NCBI RefSeq assembly: GCF_022206305.1 | Contig: NZ_JAKOIW010000002.1 | Span: 62,001-126,000 of the forward strand | Direction: 5' to 3' | Source of the DNA: Gordonia sp. 'Campus' | GTDB taxonomy: Bacteria; Actinomycetota; Actinomycetes; Mycobacteriales; Mycobacteriaceae | DNA: 64,000 bases | Shown here: positions 26,981 through 35,745 of the stretch, piece by piece | How the letters are laid out: each line of letters opens with the position of its first letter | Numbering within the stretch: position 1 is the first letter of the stretch | The notes under the pieces: model-generated | Database searches by the model: none | What the model was told of the DNA's origin: nothing | The model's input: the letters and a program-made list of their open reading frames with translations, nothing else | Position numbers and translations under genes: made by a program

Positions 26981-27013
26981 ATTGTGACCCGGTGGGGTGA
27001 CGCGGGTCACGAT
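26981..27013. promoter_or_regulatory. Inverted repeat plus CRP/GlxR-like core between dctA and the histidine kinase
   Basis: ATTGTGACCC (26981-26990) and GGGTCACGAT (27004-27013) form arms with one mismatch around a 13-nt spacer. Inside, GTGACGCGGGTCAC (26997-27010) fits the GTGA-N6-TCAC core of CRP/GlxR sites. Both readings fit operators: the response regulator for the large repeat, a cAMP receptor for the inner one. Confidence 0.55.
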
Positions 27014-27140
27014 TGCGTTCATTACGTTCACTGCGTGTCGGAGCTGCCGCGCGACCGTGACGGCAGCGACACCGGACAGTGCGGCCGAACCGCAGCGACA
27101 TACAACAGCAGCGACACGGACAGGAACGAGGTCGGAACGG

Positions 27141-28703
27141 GTGCGGTGGTATCCGCGAACGCTGGCCGGCCAGGTGGCGGCACTCGCGCTGGCCGTCATC
27201 GCCGTGGTGGTCGCGGCGGGAAGTGCCCTGGCCGCTGTCGACGCCCGGATCGACGGGGATCGCGCGGCGCGTGCCGAGGTCACCGCGGTCGCGGTGAGCC
27301 TGGCGGAGTCGCCGTCGACCGTTTCGGCGCTGACCTCACCGAATCCGAGCGCGGTTCTCCAACCGGTGACCGAGCGGGTCCGCTCGGCGACCGACGTCGC
27401 CTTCATCACGATCCTGGCGCCCGATCGGACGCGCTACACCCACACCGACCCGTCTCGGATCGGCGAACGCTACCTGGGCAACATCGACGCCGCCCTGCGC
27501 GGGCAGATCAGCACCGAGACCTACACCGGCACGCTCGGTCCCTCGATCCGCACGATCGCCCCGGTGCGCACACCCGACGGACGAATCGTGGGAATGGTCG
27601 CCGCCGGCATCACCCAGCGGACGCTCACCTCGGCGTGGCGCGGTCAGCTGCCACTGATCGGCCTGACGGCGCTGGCCGCGCTGATCACCGCGATCGCCGG
27701 GGTGTGGTGGATTCGGAGACGGCTCGTGCGCCAGACCGGTGGGTTGGGCCCCGGCGAACTGCGCCTGATGTACGACCATCATGATGCGGTCCTGCGGTCG
27801 GTCCGGGAGGGTCTGATCGTGATGGAGGGCGGGCGCCCGGCACTGGTCAACGACGAGGCGCGGCGATTGCTCGAGATCTCGACCGAGACCCCGCCCGACG
27901 ACCTCCCCGCATTCCTCGATGACGAGGACGAGGTCACCGATGTCCTGTACGCCGACCGTGGGCGGGTGCTGCTGGTGAGTCGTTCGCCGGTGTCGGGGCG
28001 TCGTCGGTCATCGGTGATCACCATCCGCGACCGGACCGAACTGTCCGAGGCGATGGGTGAACTCGATTCGATGACGAGGTTCGCCGAGGCGCTGCGGTCG
28101 CAGGCCCACGAGGCGGCCAACCGGCTGCACACGATCGTTGCGCTGGTCGAGATGGGTCGCCCGGCGGACGCCGTCCGGCTGGCCACGACGGAGTTCGAAC
28201 TGTCGCAGCAACTCATCGACCGGATGACCCAGGCCGTCGCGGAGCCGGCTCTCGTCGCGCTGATGCTCGGCAAGACCGCGCAGGCGTCCGAACGCGGGAT
28301 ACAACTGACGCTGACCGAGGAGTCACAGGTCAGCGACGCCGCCACCCAGATCCTCTCCCCGGGGGAGATGATCACCGTCGTGGGAAACCTGATCGACAAC
28401 GGGCTCGACGCCTGCGATGCCGGCGACCCGTGGGTGGAGGTCACCGTGGTGGGCGACGCGGCCACCCTCGACATCGTCGTGGCCGACAGCGGGACCGGGA
28501 TGGACGAGGAACAGTTCGCACTGGCCACCACCCGGGGATACTCGACCAAAGCCGGCGGTGACGAGGTGGGGCGAGGTCTCGGACTCGCCCTCGTGGCCCA
28601 GGTCGTCGCTCGCCACCACGGCTCGATGCACACCGAGAACACCTACGGGTCGGTCGTCTCGGTGCGCGTGTGCGCCGACGCGACAGGGGAGGACATTCGA
28701 TGA
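27141..28703 (+). CDS. CitA/DcuS-type sensor histidine kinase
   Basis: A 520-residue kinase. A first membrane helix (about 10-32) is followed by an extracytoplasmic PAS-like sensor domain (~35-180, with DRTRYTHTDPSRIGERY and VGMVAAGITQRTL as in citrate/C4-dicarboxylate sensors), a second helix (~175-200), a cytoplasmic PAS domain (~215-315), a phosphoacceptor histidine in SQAHEAANRLHTIVALVEMG and a HATPase domain (NLIDNGLDACD, DSGTGMDEEQF, GRGLGLALV). The chosen start is the GTG at 27141 (VRWYPRTL), just before the first helix, with GAGG about 11 nt upstream; the open frame extends further but with atypical composition. The divergent DctA-like gene suggests C4-dicarboxylate sensing. Confidence 0.9.
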   Translation: MRWYPRTLAGQVAALALAVIAVVVAAGSALAAVDARIDGDRAARAEVTAVAVSLAESPSTVSALTSPNPSAVLQPVTERVRSATDVAFITILAPDRTRYTHTDPSRIGERYLGNIDAALRGQISTETYTGTLGPSIRTIAPVRTPDGRIVGMVAAGITQRTLTSAWRGQLPLIGLTALAALITAIAGVWWIRRRLVRQTGGLGPGELRLMYDHHDAVLRSVREGLIVMEGGRPALVNDEARRLLEISTETPPDDLPAFLDDEDEVTDVLYADRGRVLLVSRSPVSGRRRSSVITIRDRTELSEAMGELDSMTRFAEALRSQAHEAANRLHTIVALVEMGRPADAVRLATTEFELSQQLIDRMTQAVAEPALVALMLGKTAQASERGIQLTLTEESQVSDAATQILSPGEMITVVGNLIDNGLDACDAGDPWVEVTVVGDAATLDIVVADSGTGMDEEQFALATTRGYSTKAGGDEVGRGLGLALVAQVVARHHGSMHTENTYGSVVSVRVCADATGEDIR

Positions 28704-29380
28704 TCCGCGTTCTTGTCGTCGAGGACGAGCCGGTCATCGCCGAGGCGCACCGCGACTACCTGGCACGGCTCGGTGGATTCGAGGTCGTCGGGGTGGTGTC
28801 CACCGCCCAGGAAGCGCTGCGTCTGGCGACATCCGAGCCGGTGGACCTGGTGCTGCTCGATCTCGGCCTGCCCGATGCGCGGGGCGTCGACCTGGCTTCC
28901 GCGCTGTCGGGTGTGCGTCCGGCCCCGGACGTCATCGCGATCACGGCCCAGCGAGACCTGGCGACCGTGCGGAGCGCGATGTCCCGCGGTGTGTTGCTCT
29001 ACCTGCTCAAGCCGTTCACGTTCGCGGCGTTCCGGGAGAAGGTCGAGCAGTACCTGCGCTACCGCGACGCACTGACCGGCGACGCCGACGCGGTCAGTCA
29101 GCGCGACGTCGACCGCGCGTTGGCGGAACTGCGGACGAGCGATGTCCGGCGTTCAGCGAAGAAGGGGGCGGCCCCTCAGACGGAAGATGCGGTGAGCCGC
29201 GCGGTCCGCGACAGTCCGGACGGTCTCACCGCCTCCGAGGTGGCGCGTGCGCTGGGGTCGTCGCGGGTCACGGCGTGGCGGTACCTCGAACGGCTCGCCG
29301 ACGACCAGGTGCTCGAGCGAGACACCCAATACGGCTCGGCGGGACGGCCGCAGGTCCGATACCGGTGGCGACGACGCTGA
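28700..29380 (+). CDS. CitB/DpiA-type response regulator
   Basis: A 226-residue regulator. The receiver domain (1-120) has the acidic pair VVEDE, the phosphoacceptor Asp in LLDLGLPD, and the conserved Thr and Lys in AITAQ and LLKPF. The C-terminal half (about 160-226) is a helix-turn-helix with SEVARALGSSRVTAWRYLERL, as in CitB-family regulators. Start: ATG at 28700 overlaps the kinase stop (ATGA), with GGGGAGGA 9 nt upstream. It most likely activates the divergent dctA-like gene when the kinase senses extracellular C4-dicarboxylates. Confidence 0.92.
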   Translation: MIRVLVVEDEPVIAEAHRDYLARLGGFEVVGVVSTAQEALRLATSEPVDLVLLDLGLPDARGVDLASALSGVRPAPDVIAITAQRDLATVRSAMSRGVLLYLLKPFTFAAFREKVEQYLRYRDALTGDADAVSQRDVDRALAELRTSDVRRSAKKGAAPQTEDAVSRAVRDSPDGLTASEVARALGSSRVTAWRYLERLADDQVLERDTQYGSAGRPQVRYRWRRR

Positions 29381-29390
29381 CGCGTCGAGC

Positions 29391-29425
29391 CGGTCCGGCG
29401 GGCTGCATCGAGCCGCGCCGGACCG
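29391..29425. terminator. Bidirectional terminator between the response regulator and pepN
   Basis: CGGTCCGGCG (29391-29400) and CGCCGGACCG (29416-29425) form a perfect 10-bp stem with a 15-nt loop; GCTGACG and CGTCAGC can close it further outside. Confidence 0.7.
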
Positions 29426-29431
29426 ACGACG

Positions 29432-32017
29432 TCAGCTGTCCTGCGCGTCGAAGGAGCGCGCCCGCAGCGACCGCGCCACACCGTCGCGGCCCTCGGCGAT
29501 CAACCGCTTGAGTGCGGGCGGATGGTCGCCGGCGAGGAACTCCTCGGCCAGGTCCAGCGCTTCCTGCGACATGGCCCAGCTCGGGTAGAGGCCGATGACG
29601 ACGGTCTGGGCGACCTCGCTGGACCGTCGCGCCCACACCTTCGGCACCATCTCGAAGTACTTCTCCACGTACGGTTCGAGGAGCCCGGACTGCCCGGGCC
29701 GCGCGAAGCCGCCGATCATGGTGCGGGTGTAGACATTCGACAACGTGTCGTCCTCGACGGCCCGAGTCCACGTGTCGGCCTTGGCCTCGGGCAGCGGACG
29801 GGCCGACCGGGCCAGTGCCGCCGATCGGGTACCGGTGGCGGTGTTGTCGCGCTCGGCCTCGGCGTCGATGACCGGCGTCGACGCGAAGTCGGGATCGATG
29901 GCCCCGGCCGTCGCGAGCGCAGTCACGAGCTTCCACCGCAGATCGGTGTCGACCGCGAGTCCGTCGAGCCCGTGCTCCTCGGGTGCGGAACCGTCGAGAA
30001 GCGCACGCGCCACATCGATCTCGTCGTCGTTGAGGGTGCCGCCCAGCCAGGTGCTGACGAAAGCGAGCTGATGGTCGGAGCCGGCGTCGGCGTTGCGGGC
30101 CAGCTCCAGCATCCGGGCACCGAATCCGGGCCGACCCACCGACGCCGCCCACTCCGGATCGGCGTAGGAGTCGATCGCGGTGGTCGTCTGGAGCAGAACC
30201 CGCTGCACGACACCGATCTCGGTCTCCGCGGCGATACCGCGCTGCACCAGTTCGACGAAGTCGCGGGCGCGCATCTCCGCCTGACGGGTCATCTCCCATG
30301 CCGCCGACCACACGAGGGTGCGGGGCATGGGATCGGAGATGTCGCCGATCCGCGCGGTCGCGGTGGCGAGCGACTCGGGGTCGAGCCGGATCGAGGCGTA
30401 GGTCAGGTCGCCGTCGTTGAGGAGCACCAGATCGCCGCGCCCGACACCGACGAGTTCGGCGACATCGGTCCGCTCACCCTCGACGTCGAGTTCGACGCTG
30501 TGCACCTGTTCCAACGCCCCCGAACCCTTGTCGGCATAGACGCCGACGCGCATGCGGTGGACCCTGGTCTCGCCGGCACCCGGTGCTGCGCCGTCCTGGA
30601 CGATGGTGAACCGAGTGAACGCCCCGCTGGCGTCGACCTCGAAATCGGGACGCATCACGTTGATGCCGGTGGTGCGCAACCACTGATCGCCCCACTCGGA
30701 GAGGTCGCGTCCCGACGATTTCTCCAGCGCCCCGAGCAGGTCGGCGAACGTTGCGTTGCCGAACTCGTGGGCGGCGAAGTAGTCGCGCAGGCCGGCGAGG
30801 AAATCCTCCAGGCCGACGTAGGCGACCAGCTGCTTGAGCACCGACGCACCCTTGGCGTAGGTGATGCCGTCGAAGTTGACCTCGACGGCCGCGATGTCGG
30901 GGATGTCGGCGGCGACCGGGTGGGTCGAGGGCAACTGGTCCTGCCGGTACGCCCACGACTTCTCGACGTTGGCGAAAGTGGTCCAGGCACTGGTGTATTC
31001 AGTCGCCTCGGACTGACACAGCACCGACGCGAAGGTGGCGAACGACTCGTTGAGCCACAGGTCGTCCCACCACCGCATCGTGACGAGGTCCCCGAACCAC
31101 ATGTGCGCCATCTCGTGCAGCACGGTCTCCGCGCGACGCTCGTAGAGATACTTGGTGACGCGCGAGCGGAAGACGTAGTCCTCCAGGAACGTGACGGCTC
31201 CCGCGTTCTCCATGGCGCCGGCGTTGAACTCGGGGACGAAGAGCTGGTCGTACTTGCCGAAGGGGTAGGGGATGCCGAAGTTCTTGTGGTAGAAGGCAAA
31301 ACCCTGCTTGGTCTCGGCGAAGAGCCGGTCGGCGTCCATATGCTCGGCCAGCGATGCCCGGCAGAAGATGCCCAGTGGGATGTCGCCGTGTTCGTCGGAG
31401 TAGACGTCGTTCCATTCGGCGTACGGGCCCGCGATCAACGCGACGAGGTAGGTGCTCAGCAACGCGGTCTCCCGGAAACGGTGCACGCCACCGGACACCG
31501 GCGAGTCCTCGTGCGCCGCATTGGAGATGACTTTCCAATCCTCTGGCGCGGTGACGGTCAGCGTGTATGTCGCCTTCAGGTCGGGCTGATCGAAACACGC
31601 GAACATCCGCTTGGCGTCGGCGGTCTCGAACTGGGAGTACAGGTACACCGAATCATCGGACTGGTCGACGAACCGGTGCAGGCCCTCGCCGGTGTTGGAG
31701 TACGCGCAGTCGGCGACGACGGTGAGTGTGTTGTCGGCGGCCAGGCCCGACAACGGGATGCCGACTGATTCGTCGAAAGCCGAGACGTCGAGGTCGGTGC
31801 CGTTGAGGGTCGCGGAGATCAGGGTCGGCGCGACGAGGTCGATGAAGGTGTCGGCGCCCTCGGTCGCGGAGAACGTGACCGTCGTCGTCGACCGGAAGGT
31901 CTCGGCGCCGGGTGCGCCGGCACCGTCGGTGAGGTCGAGCTCGATCCGATAATTCGACACGTCGAGAATCGCTGCGCGTTCGCGGGCCTGGTCTCTGGTG
32001 AGGTTGGGGGCAGTCAC
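29432..32017 (-). CDS. pepN: Aminopeptidase N (M1 family zinc metallopeptidase)
   Basis: An 861-residue cytosolic aminopeptidase that removes N-terminal residues from peptides. The M1 signatures are present: the exopeptidase motif GAMENAGAVTF and the zinc site HEMAHMWFGDLVT followed by LWLNESFA, in which the second Glu completes HEXXH-X18-E. The C-terminal ERAP1-like helical domain occupies about 520-850. Length and order match mycobacterial PepN (Rv2467). It probably acts downstream of the Clp protease, whose genes lie 10 kb away, in recycling peptides. Start at ATG 32017. Confidence 0.96.
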   Translation of the reverse strand: MTAPNLTRDQARERAAILDVSNYRIELDLTDGAGAPGAETFRSTTTVTFSATEGADTFIDLVAPTLISATLNGTDLDVSAFDESVGIPLSGLAADNTLTVVADCAYSNTGEGLHRFVDQSDDSVYLYSQFETADAKRMFACFDQPDLKATYTLTVTAPEDWKVISNAAHEDSPVSGGVHRFRETALLSTYLVALIAGPYAEWNDVYSDEHGDIPLGIFCRASLAEHMDADRLFAETKQGFAFYHKNFGIPYPFGKYDQLFVPEFNAGAMENAGAVTFLEDYVFRSRVTKYLYERRAETVLHEMAHMWFGDLVTMRWWDDLWLNESFATFASVLCQSEATEYTSAWTTFANVEKSWAYRQDQLPSTHPVAADIPDIAAVEVNFDGITYAKGASVLKQLVAYVGLEDFLAGLRDYFAAHEFGNATFADLLGALEKSSGRDLSEWGDQWLRTTGINVMRPDFEVDASGAFTRFTIVQDGAAPGAGETRVHRMRVGVYADKGSGALEQVHSVELDVEGERTDVAELVGVGRGDLVLLNDGDLTYASIRLDPESLATATARIGDISDPMPRTLVWSAAWEMTRQAEMRARDFVELVQRGIAAETEIGVVQRVLLQTTTAIDSYADPEWAASVGRPGFGARMLELARNADAGSDHQLAFVSTWLGGTLNDDEIDVARALLDGSAPEEHGLDGLAVDTDLRWKLVTALATAGAIDPDFASTPVIDAEAERDNTATGTRSAALARSARPLPEAKADTWTRAVEDDTLSNVYTRTMIGGFARPGQSGLLEPYVEKYFEMVPKVWARRSSEVAQTVVIGLYPSWAMSQEALDLAEEFLAGDHPPALKRLIAEGRDGVARSLRARSFDAQDS

Positions 32018-32027
32018 GCAGGCCAGC

Positions 32028-33287
32028 TTATCCAGGTGATGGGCTCGGCGAGGGCCGGCCGAGTCCGGCGGGTGCGAGGGCGGCCCGGGCCAGCGCGGTC
32101 ACCTCGGCGACGATCCCGGCCCGCGCCCGCAGCCGTGGCGACTCGATCACCTCACCGGTCACCCCGAACAGGGCCTGCGCCAGGGCGTTGGCGTCCGCGG
32201 GTGACAACGCGGTGTCGCCGAACCTGATCGCATCGATCCACAGTGCGCGATGGTCGAGTTGCCCGGCCCGCAACCGTGCCTGATCGGCCTCGGGTAGGTA
32301 CATCAGGTCGCGGGTGAACACGGGCATGATGCGGCCGTGGACTCCGAGTGAGTACTCCACGAACACGCCGATCAGCGCATCCAGGGCGTCGGCATCGGAG
32401 ACACCGTCGAGCGCATGGGTGGACACGTACATGATGCCGTCCACCCCACGCCACAACACGGCTCGTAGGACCTCGGTCTTGCCGGACACCTCCTGATACA
32501 GGGTGGCCACCGAGATGTCGGCCGCGCGGGCGATCTCGTCGATGCGCACGTCGGGGAAGCCGCGCTCGGAGAACAGCTGCGCCGCGGCATCGAGGATGCG
32601 TTCGCGGCGGGCCGTCGGACGGCGCCGTCTCCGATCGGACGGTGCGGGATGCCCGTCGGCGGGGCCGGACGGCAGATCACAGGCGATGATGGCGTCGGCA
32701 ACCGCTCGCTGGACCTCGATGAGCCGCTCCGGAGGAAGCGGACCACGCATCCCCGAGGTGGTCGCGTAGACACTCAGCACCGCCGCTCCGAGGAGTTCGG
32801 CCTGGTACGGGCTCACCTCCGGTCGGGTGTCGGCGATCATCGCGGACACCCGGTCGCTCAGACGCACGAAACTGTCTCGTAAAACGCCGGATTCGTCGGG
32901 CTGGAGATGATGTTGCTCGCGACGCCACAACGTGGAGACGTCGTGACGCGCCGAGAGATGGCCGATCCCGTCGAGGAACCGTGAGAGCCGGTCCGCAGGC
33001 GAGTGGCCACGGGTGATCGCGTCGGTCACGAGCCCCTCGACGAGGTCGAACTGAGTGACCAGCGCCCGCACCAGGATGTCGTGTTTGCTCGGGAAGTGGC
33101 GGTAGACGGCGGGACCCGTCAGGCCGACGGCCGCGCCGATCTGCTCGACGCCGACGTTCCGGTACCCGGTGTCCTGGAAGAGTCTGGTCGCGGCGCGGAC
33201 GATCTGCTCCGATCGGGAACCGTGGCTGCGGCCGTGTACGCCGGGCCGGAGGGACGACTCCTCCGGGAGGGACGGGGTAGACGGCAT
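32028..33287 (-). CDS. Tandem TetR-family transcriptional regulator (two TetR_N domains in one chain)
   Basis: A 419-residue protein with two TetR-type DNA-binding domains. The first is at residues ~24-72 ([20 protein letters not shown], then [20 protein letters not shown]) and the second at ~230-278 ([20 protein letters not shown], then [20 protein letters not shown]). Each is followed by its own helical ligand-binding half, joined by an Arg-rich linker ([16 protein letters not shown]). Normal TetR proteins are about 200 residues and dimerise; this one could fold as an intramolecular pseudo-dimer. It lies 10 nt upstream of pepN on the same strand and diverges from the Rv2466c-like gene. The ligand and targets are unknown. 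Confidence 0.88.
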   Translation of the reverse strand: MPSTPSLPEESSLRPGVHGRSHGSRSEQIVRAATRLFQDTGYRNVGVEQIGAAVGLTGPAVYRHFPSKHDILVRALVTQFDLVEGLVTDAITRGHSPADRLSRFLDGIGHLSARHDVSTLWRREQHHLQPDESGVLRDSFVRLSDRVSAMIADTRPEVSPYQAELLGAAVLSVYATTSGMRGPLPPERLIEVQRAVADAIIACDLPSGPADGHPAPSDRRRRRPTARRERILDAAAQLFSERGFPDVRIDEIARAADISVATLYQEVSGKTEVLRAVLWRGVDGIMYVSTHALDGVSDADALDALIGVFVEYSLGVHGRIMPVFTRDLMYLPEADQARLRAGQLDHRALWIDAIRFGDTALSPADANALAQALFGVTGEVIESPRLRARAGIVAEVTALARAALAPAGLGRPSPSPSPG

Positions 33288-33387
33288 CGAGGCAGGTCCT
33301 TCTTCGTCGACGGCCCTTGCACCATCTCACATCACCACGGCCGGTGGGCGCGTGTGTCCACAGGTCATCGGGGATTCCGGACCCGCG

Positions 33388-33414
33388 GGGAACAGTTCCG
33401 CGCGGGGGTATGTT
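33388..33414 (+). promoter_or_regulatory. SigH/SigR-type promoter (GGGAACA-N17-GTT)
   Basis: GGGAACA at 33388-33394 and GTT at 33412-33414 are 17 nt apart, the mycobacterial SigH consensus (GGAAYA-N17/18-GTT). It lies about 70 bp upstream of the Rv2466c-like gene, whose M. tuberculosis ortholog is a known member of the SigH thiol-stress regulon. Confidence 0.72.
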
Positions 33415-33483
33415 GACCTCGACCGACGGCGTCGCCGGTTCGGCGCCGGACTCATCGTGTCAGCGACTTCGAGAGGACGTTTC

Positions 33484-34104
33484 ATGTCAGAGCAGTCCCA
33501 GACCACCGATCGCGTCGACTTCTGGTTCGATCCGCTGTGTCCGTGGTGCTGGATCACCTCCCGCTGGATCCTCGAGGCCGAGCAGGTCCGTCCGATCGAC
33601 GTGAATTTCCACATCATGAGTCTGGCCGTCCTGAACGAGGGCAAGGACATTCCCGAGGAGTACCGCGAGGGACTCAAGCACGCCTGGCGTCCCGTGCGGG
33701 TCATCGCCGCGGCAGCCGCACAGCGAGGCGACGAGGTCCTGGCGCCGCTGTACACGGCGATGGGCACGCGGATCCACAACGACGGCATCAAGGACTTCGA
33801 CGAGGTGATCTCGGGTTCGCTCGCCGAGGTCGGGCTCGACGCCTCACTGGCCGAAGCCGCGGACAGCGAGGAGTTCGACGACGCCATCCGGAAGAGTCAT
33901 CACGCCGGCATGGACAAGGTCGGTGACGACGTCGGTACCCCGACCATCCACGTCAACGATGTCGCCTTCTTCGGACCGGTCCTGTCACGTATCCCTCGCG
34001 GGGAGGACGCGGGCCGGGTGTGGGACGGCGCGCTGGCCCTGTCGTCCTATCCGCACTTCTTCGAGCTCAAGCGCAGTCGCAACGAGGACCCGCAGTTCGA
34101 CTGA
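33484..34104 (+). CDS. Mycothiol-dependent DsbA-like oxidoreductase/nitroreductase (Rv2466c family)
   Basis: A 206-residue cytoplasmic thioredoxin-fold protein with the active-site C19-P-W-C22 near the N-terminus (FDPLCPWCW) and a helical insertion, as in DsbA-like mycoredoxin-2. In M. tuberculosis this enzyme uses mycothiol to reduce oxidised substrates and activates nitro-prodrugs. [16 protein letters not shown] carries the cis-proline loop. Start: ATG at 33484 with GAGAGGA about 7 nt upstream; the open frame upstream lacks coding character. The SigH-type promoter 70 bp upstream fits induction by oxidative thiol stress. It diverges from the tandem TetR gene. Confidence 0.92.
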   Translation: MSEQSQTTDRVDFWFDPLCPWCWITSRWILEAEQVRPIDVNFHIMSLAVLNEGKDIPEEYREGLKHAWRPVRVIAAAAAQRGDEVLAPLYTAMGTRIHNDGIKDFDEVISGSLAEVGLDASLAEAADSEEFDDAIRKSHHAGMDKVGDDVGTPTIHVNDVAFFGPVLSRIPRGEDAGRVWDGALALSSYPHFFELKRSRNEDPQFD

Positions 34105-34142
34105 CGCGCTCGGCAGGTCCCCGGGTACATGCGGTGCGCGGA

Positions 34143-35240
34143 TCAGAACCGCGGCGGGGGTTCGATCCCGTTCGGCAACGAACCGGGGGCGACTCCGGCC
34201 GGATGTGGTGGCGGTGGCACCGCCACCACGTTCCCGCTGCCGACACCTCGCACGATCCGGCGCGGACGCAGCAGCATCGCCCCGGGTCGGCTGCGGTCAC
34301 GAAGCGCTGCGGCCCGCCAGGTGAGTACCGGGTGCGAGGACATCGCGTTGGTGAGGAAGGGAAAGAATCCGCGCTCGTGGGTGGCGCGGTCGGCGAACTG
34401 ATCGAGGTCGACCGCCGAGAGCATGTACTTGCCCGCGGCCAGGACACCGATGGCGCCAGGGACCCCGGCGGGCCGGGCGTAGTAGCCGTAATTGTCGGCG
34501 CTGTACTCCTGAGCCCGGGACAGGGCGGCCCCCAGAACGGGGATGTTCATCCCGACGATCGTCGACAACTGTCGCCAGTACGACGTGTGTCCGGCGGCGA
34601 TGTGACCCACCTCGTGCCCGATGATGAACTCGAGCGCCTGCGGATCTCGCGCGGCGCCGCCGACCTCGAAGAGGTCGGAGTACACCACGACGAACCGTCG
34701 GAAGCCGTGGCCGGACGCGAAGGCGTTGATCGCCCCGTTGCCGAGGACGACGTAGGCGTCGGGTACGTACTCGAGTCCGAAGCGGGCAGCGGCCTCGACG
34801 ACCATGCGGTGTCCGTCGGGGAACTGCGTCGGTGTCATCTGGACGCCGTTGACCCGCGGTGAGGCGTAGGTCAGGCCGCGGATCACATACAGCAGGACCG
34901 GAAAGACCAACGTGCCCAACAATAGCTGATCGAGCGTGCCCGTCGCGACGAGGGCGATGACCGCCCCGTATCCCAGGATCGTCGCGAGGATGACGACGAC
35001 GAGGGTGGGGATCTCCCAGGGGTGCAGGCGGGGCCGAGCCGCATAGTGCGCCGGCCGCAGCCATCGTCGATTCGGATCGGCGGGTCCGGCGGGAGGCGGG
35101 TCGGCCACACCGGGGACGTTCGGAATCGGCGCCGGCAGGCCCGCGGCATGAAGTGCCCGGGCAGTGATCTCGGTGTTCGCGCCCGCTGTGGGCGGAACCG
35201 GCGGTTCGGGCTCGCGGGGGATGGGCGGGGGCGTGTCCAC
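34143..35240 (-). CDS. M48 family membrane metallopeptidase (HtpX-like)
   Basis: A 365-residue protein. A proline-rich N-terminus (1-60) precedes two membrane helices (about 75-125), then the peptidase domain with HEVGHIAAGH at about residue 208 and a downstream zinc ligand glutamate in AQEYSADNYGYY. The C-terminus is again proline-rich. Such proteases degrade membrane or stress-damaged proteins at the cytoplasmic membrane. The start GTG at 35240 has no strong ribosome site. It is divergent from rpiB with a 22-nt gap, so the two promoters overlap. Confidence 0.85.
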   Translation of the reverse strand: MDTPPPIPREPEPPVPPTAGANTEITARALHAAGLPAPIPNVPGVADPPPAGPADPNRRWLRPAHYAARPRLHPWEIPTLVVVILATILGYGAVIALVATGTLDQLLLGTLVFPVLLYVIRGLTYASPRVNGVQMTPTQFPDGHRMVVEAAARFGLEYVPDAYVVLGNGAINAFASGHGFRRFVVVYSDLFEVGGAARDPQALEFIIGHEVGHIAAGHTSYWRQLSTIVGMNIPVLGAALSRAQEYSADNYGYYARPAGVPGAIGVLAAGKYMLSAVDLDQFADRATHERGFFPFLTNAMSSHPVLTWRAAALRDRSRPGAMLLRPRRIVRGVGSGNVVAVPPPPHPAGVAPGSLPNGIEPPPRF

Positions 35241-35250
35241 GTTGTCAATC

Positions 35251-35256
35251 TATAGT
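35251..35256 (+). promoter_or_regulatory. -10 element TATAGT for leaderless rpiB
   Basis: TATAGT is followed by 6 nt and the ATG at 35263. The gap to the divergent M48 gene is only 22 nt, so there is no room for a leader. Confidence 0.65.
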
Positions 35257-35262
35257 GGCGCC

Positions 35263-35742
35263 ATGCGTGTCTATCTCGGTGCCGACCATGCCGGATTCGA
35301 ACTCAAGAACCAGATCGCCGACCACCTGAAGGCCACGGGCCACGAGGTGGTGGACTGCGGGGCACATGTGATGGACCCCGCCGACGACTATCCGGCGTTC
35401 TGCATCGACGCCGCCGCCCGTACCGTCGCCGACCCCGGGAGCCTGGGAATCGTGCTGGGCGGCAGCGGCAACGGCGAACAGATCGCCGCCAACAAGGTCC
35501 CCGGTGCCCGATGCGCCCTGGCGTGGAGCGTCGAGACCGCGCAGCTCGCCCGCCAGCACAACAACGCCCAGCTGATCGGCATCGGCGGCCGCATGCACTC
35601 CACCGAGGAGGCGCTGGCCATCGTCGACGCGTTCATCGCGACGCCGTGGTCGGACGAGGCCCGCCACCAGCGTCGAATCGACATCCTCGCCGAGTACGAG
35701 CGGACCGGCCAGGCACCGCCGGTACCGGGAGCACCGGCCTGA
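35263..35742 (+). CDS. rpiB: Ribose-5-phosphate isomerase B
   Basis: A 159-residue enzyme interconverting ribose 5-phosphate and ribulose 5-phosphate in the pentose phosphate pathway. The N-terminus is MRVYLGADHAGFELK, and the phosphate/active-site loop GGSGNGEQIAANK contains the Glu used as the base in actinobacterial RpiB. AWSVETAQLARQHNNAQ is the family signature, and the length matches Rv2465c. It is leaderless. The nei2 GTG starts 3 nt after the stop, so the two are co-transcribed, as in mycobacteria. Confidence 0.96.
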   Translation: MRVYLGADHAGFELKNQIADHLKATGHEVVDCGAHVMDPADDYPAFCIDAAARTVADPGSLGIVLGGSGNGEQIAANKVPGARCALAWSVETAQLARQHNNAQLIGIGGRMHSTEEALAIVDAFIATPWSDEARHQRRIDILAEYERTGQAPPVPGAPA

Positions 35743-35745
35743 CCG

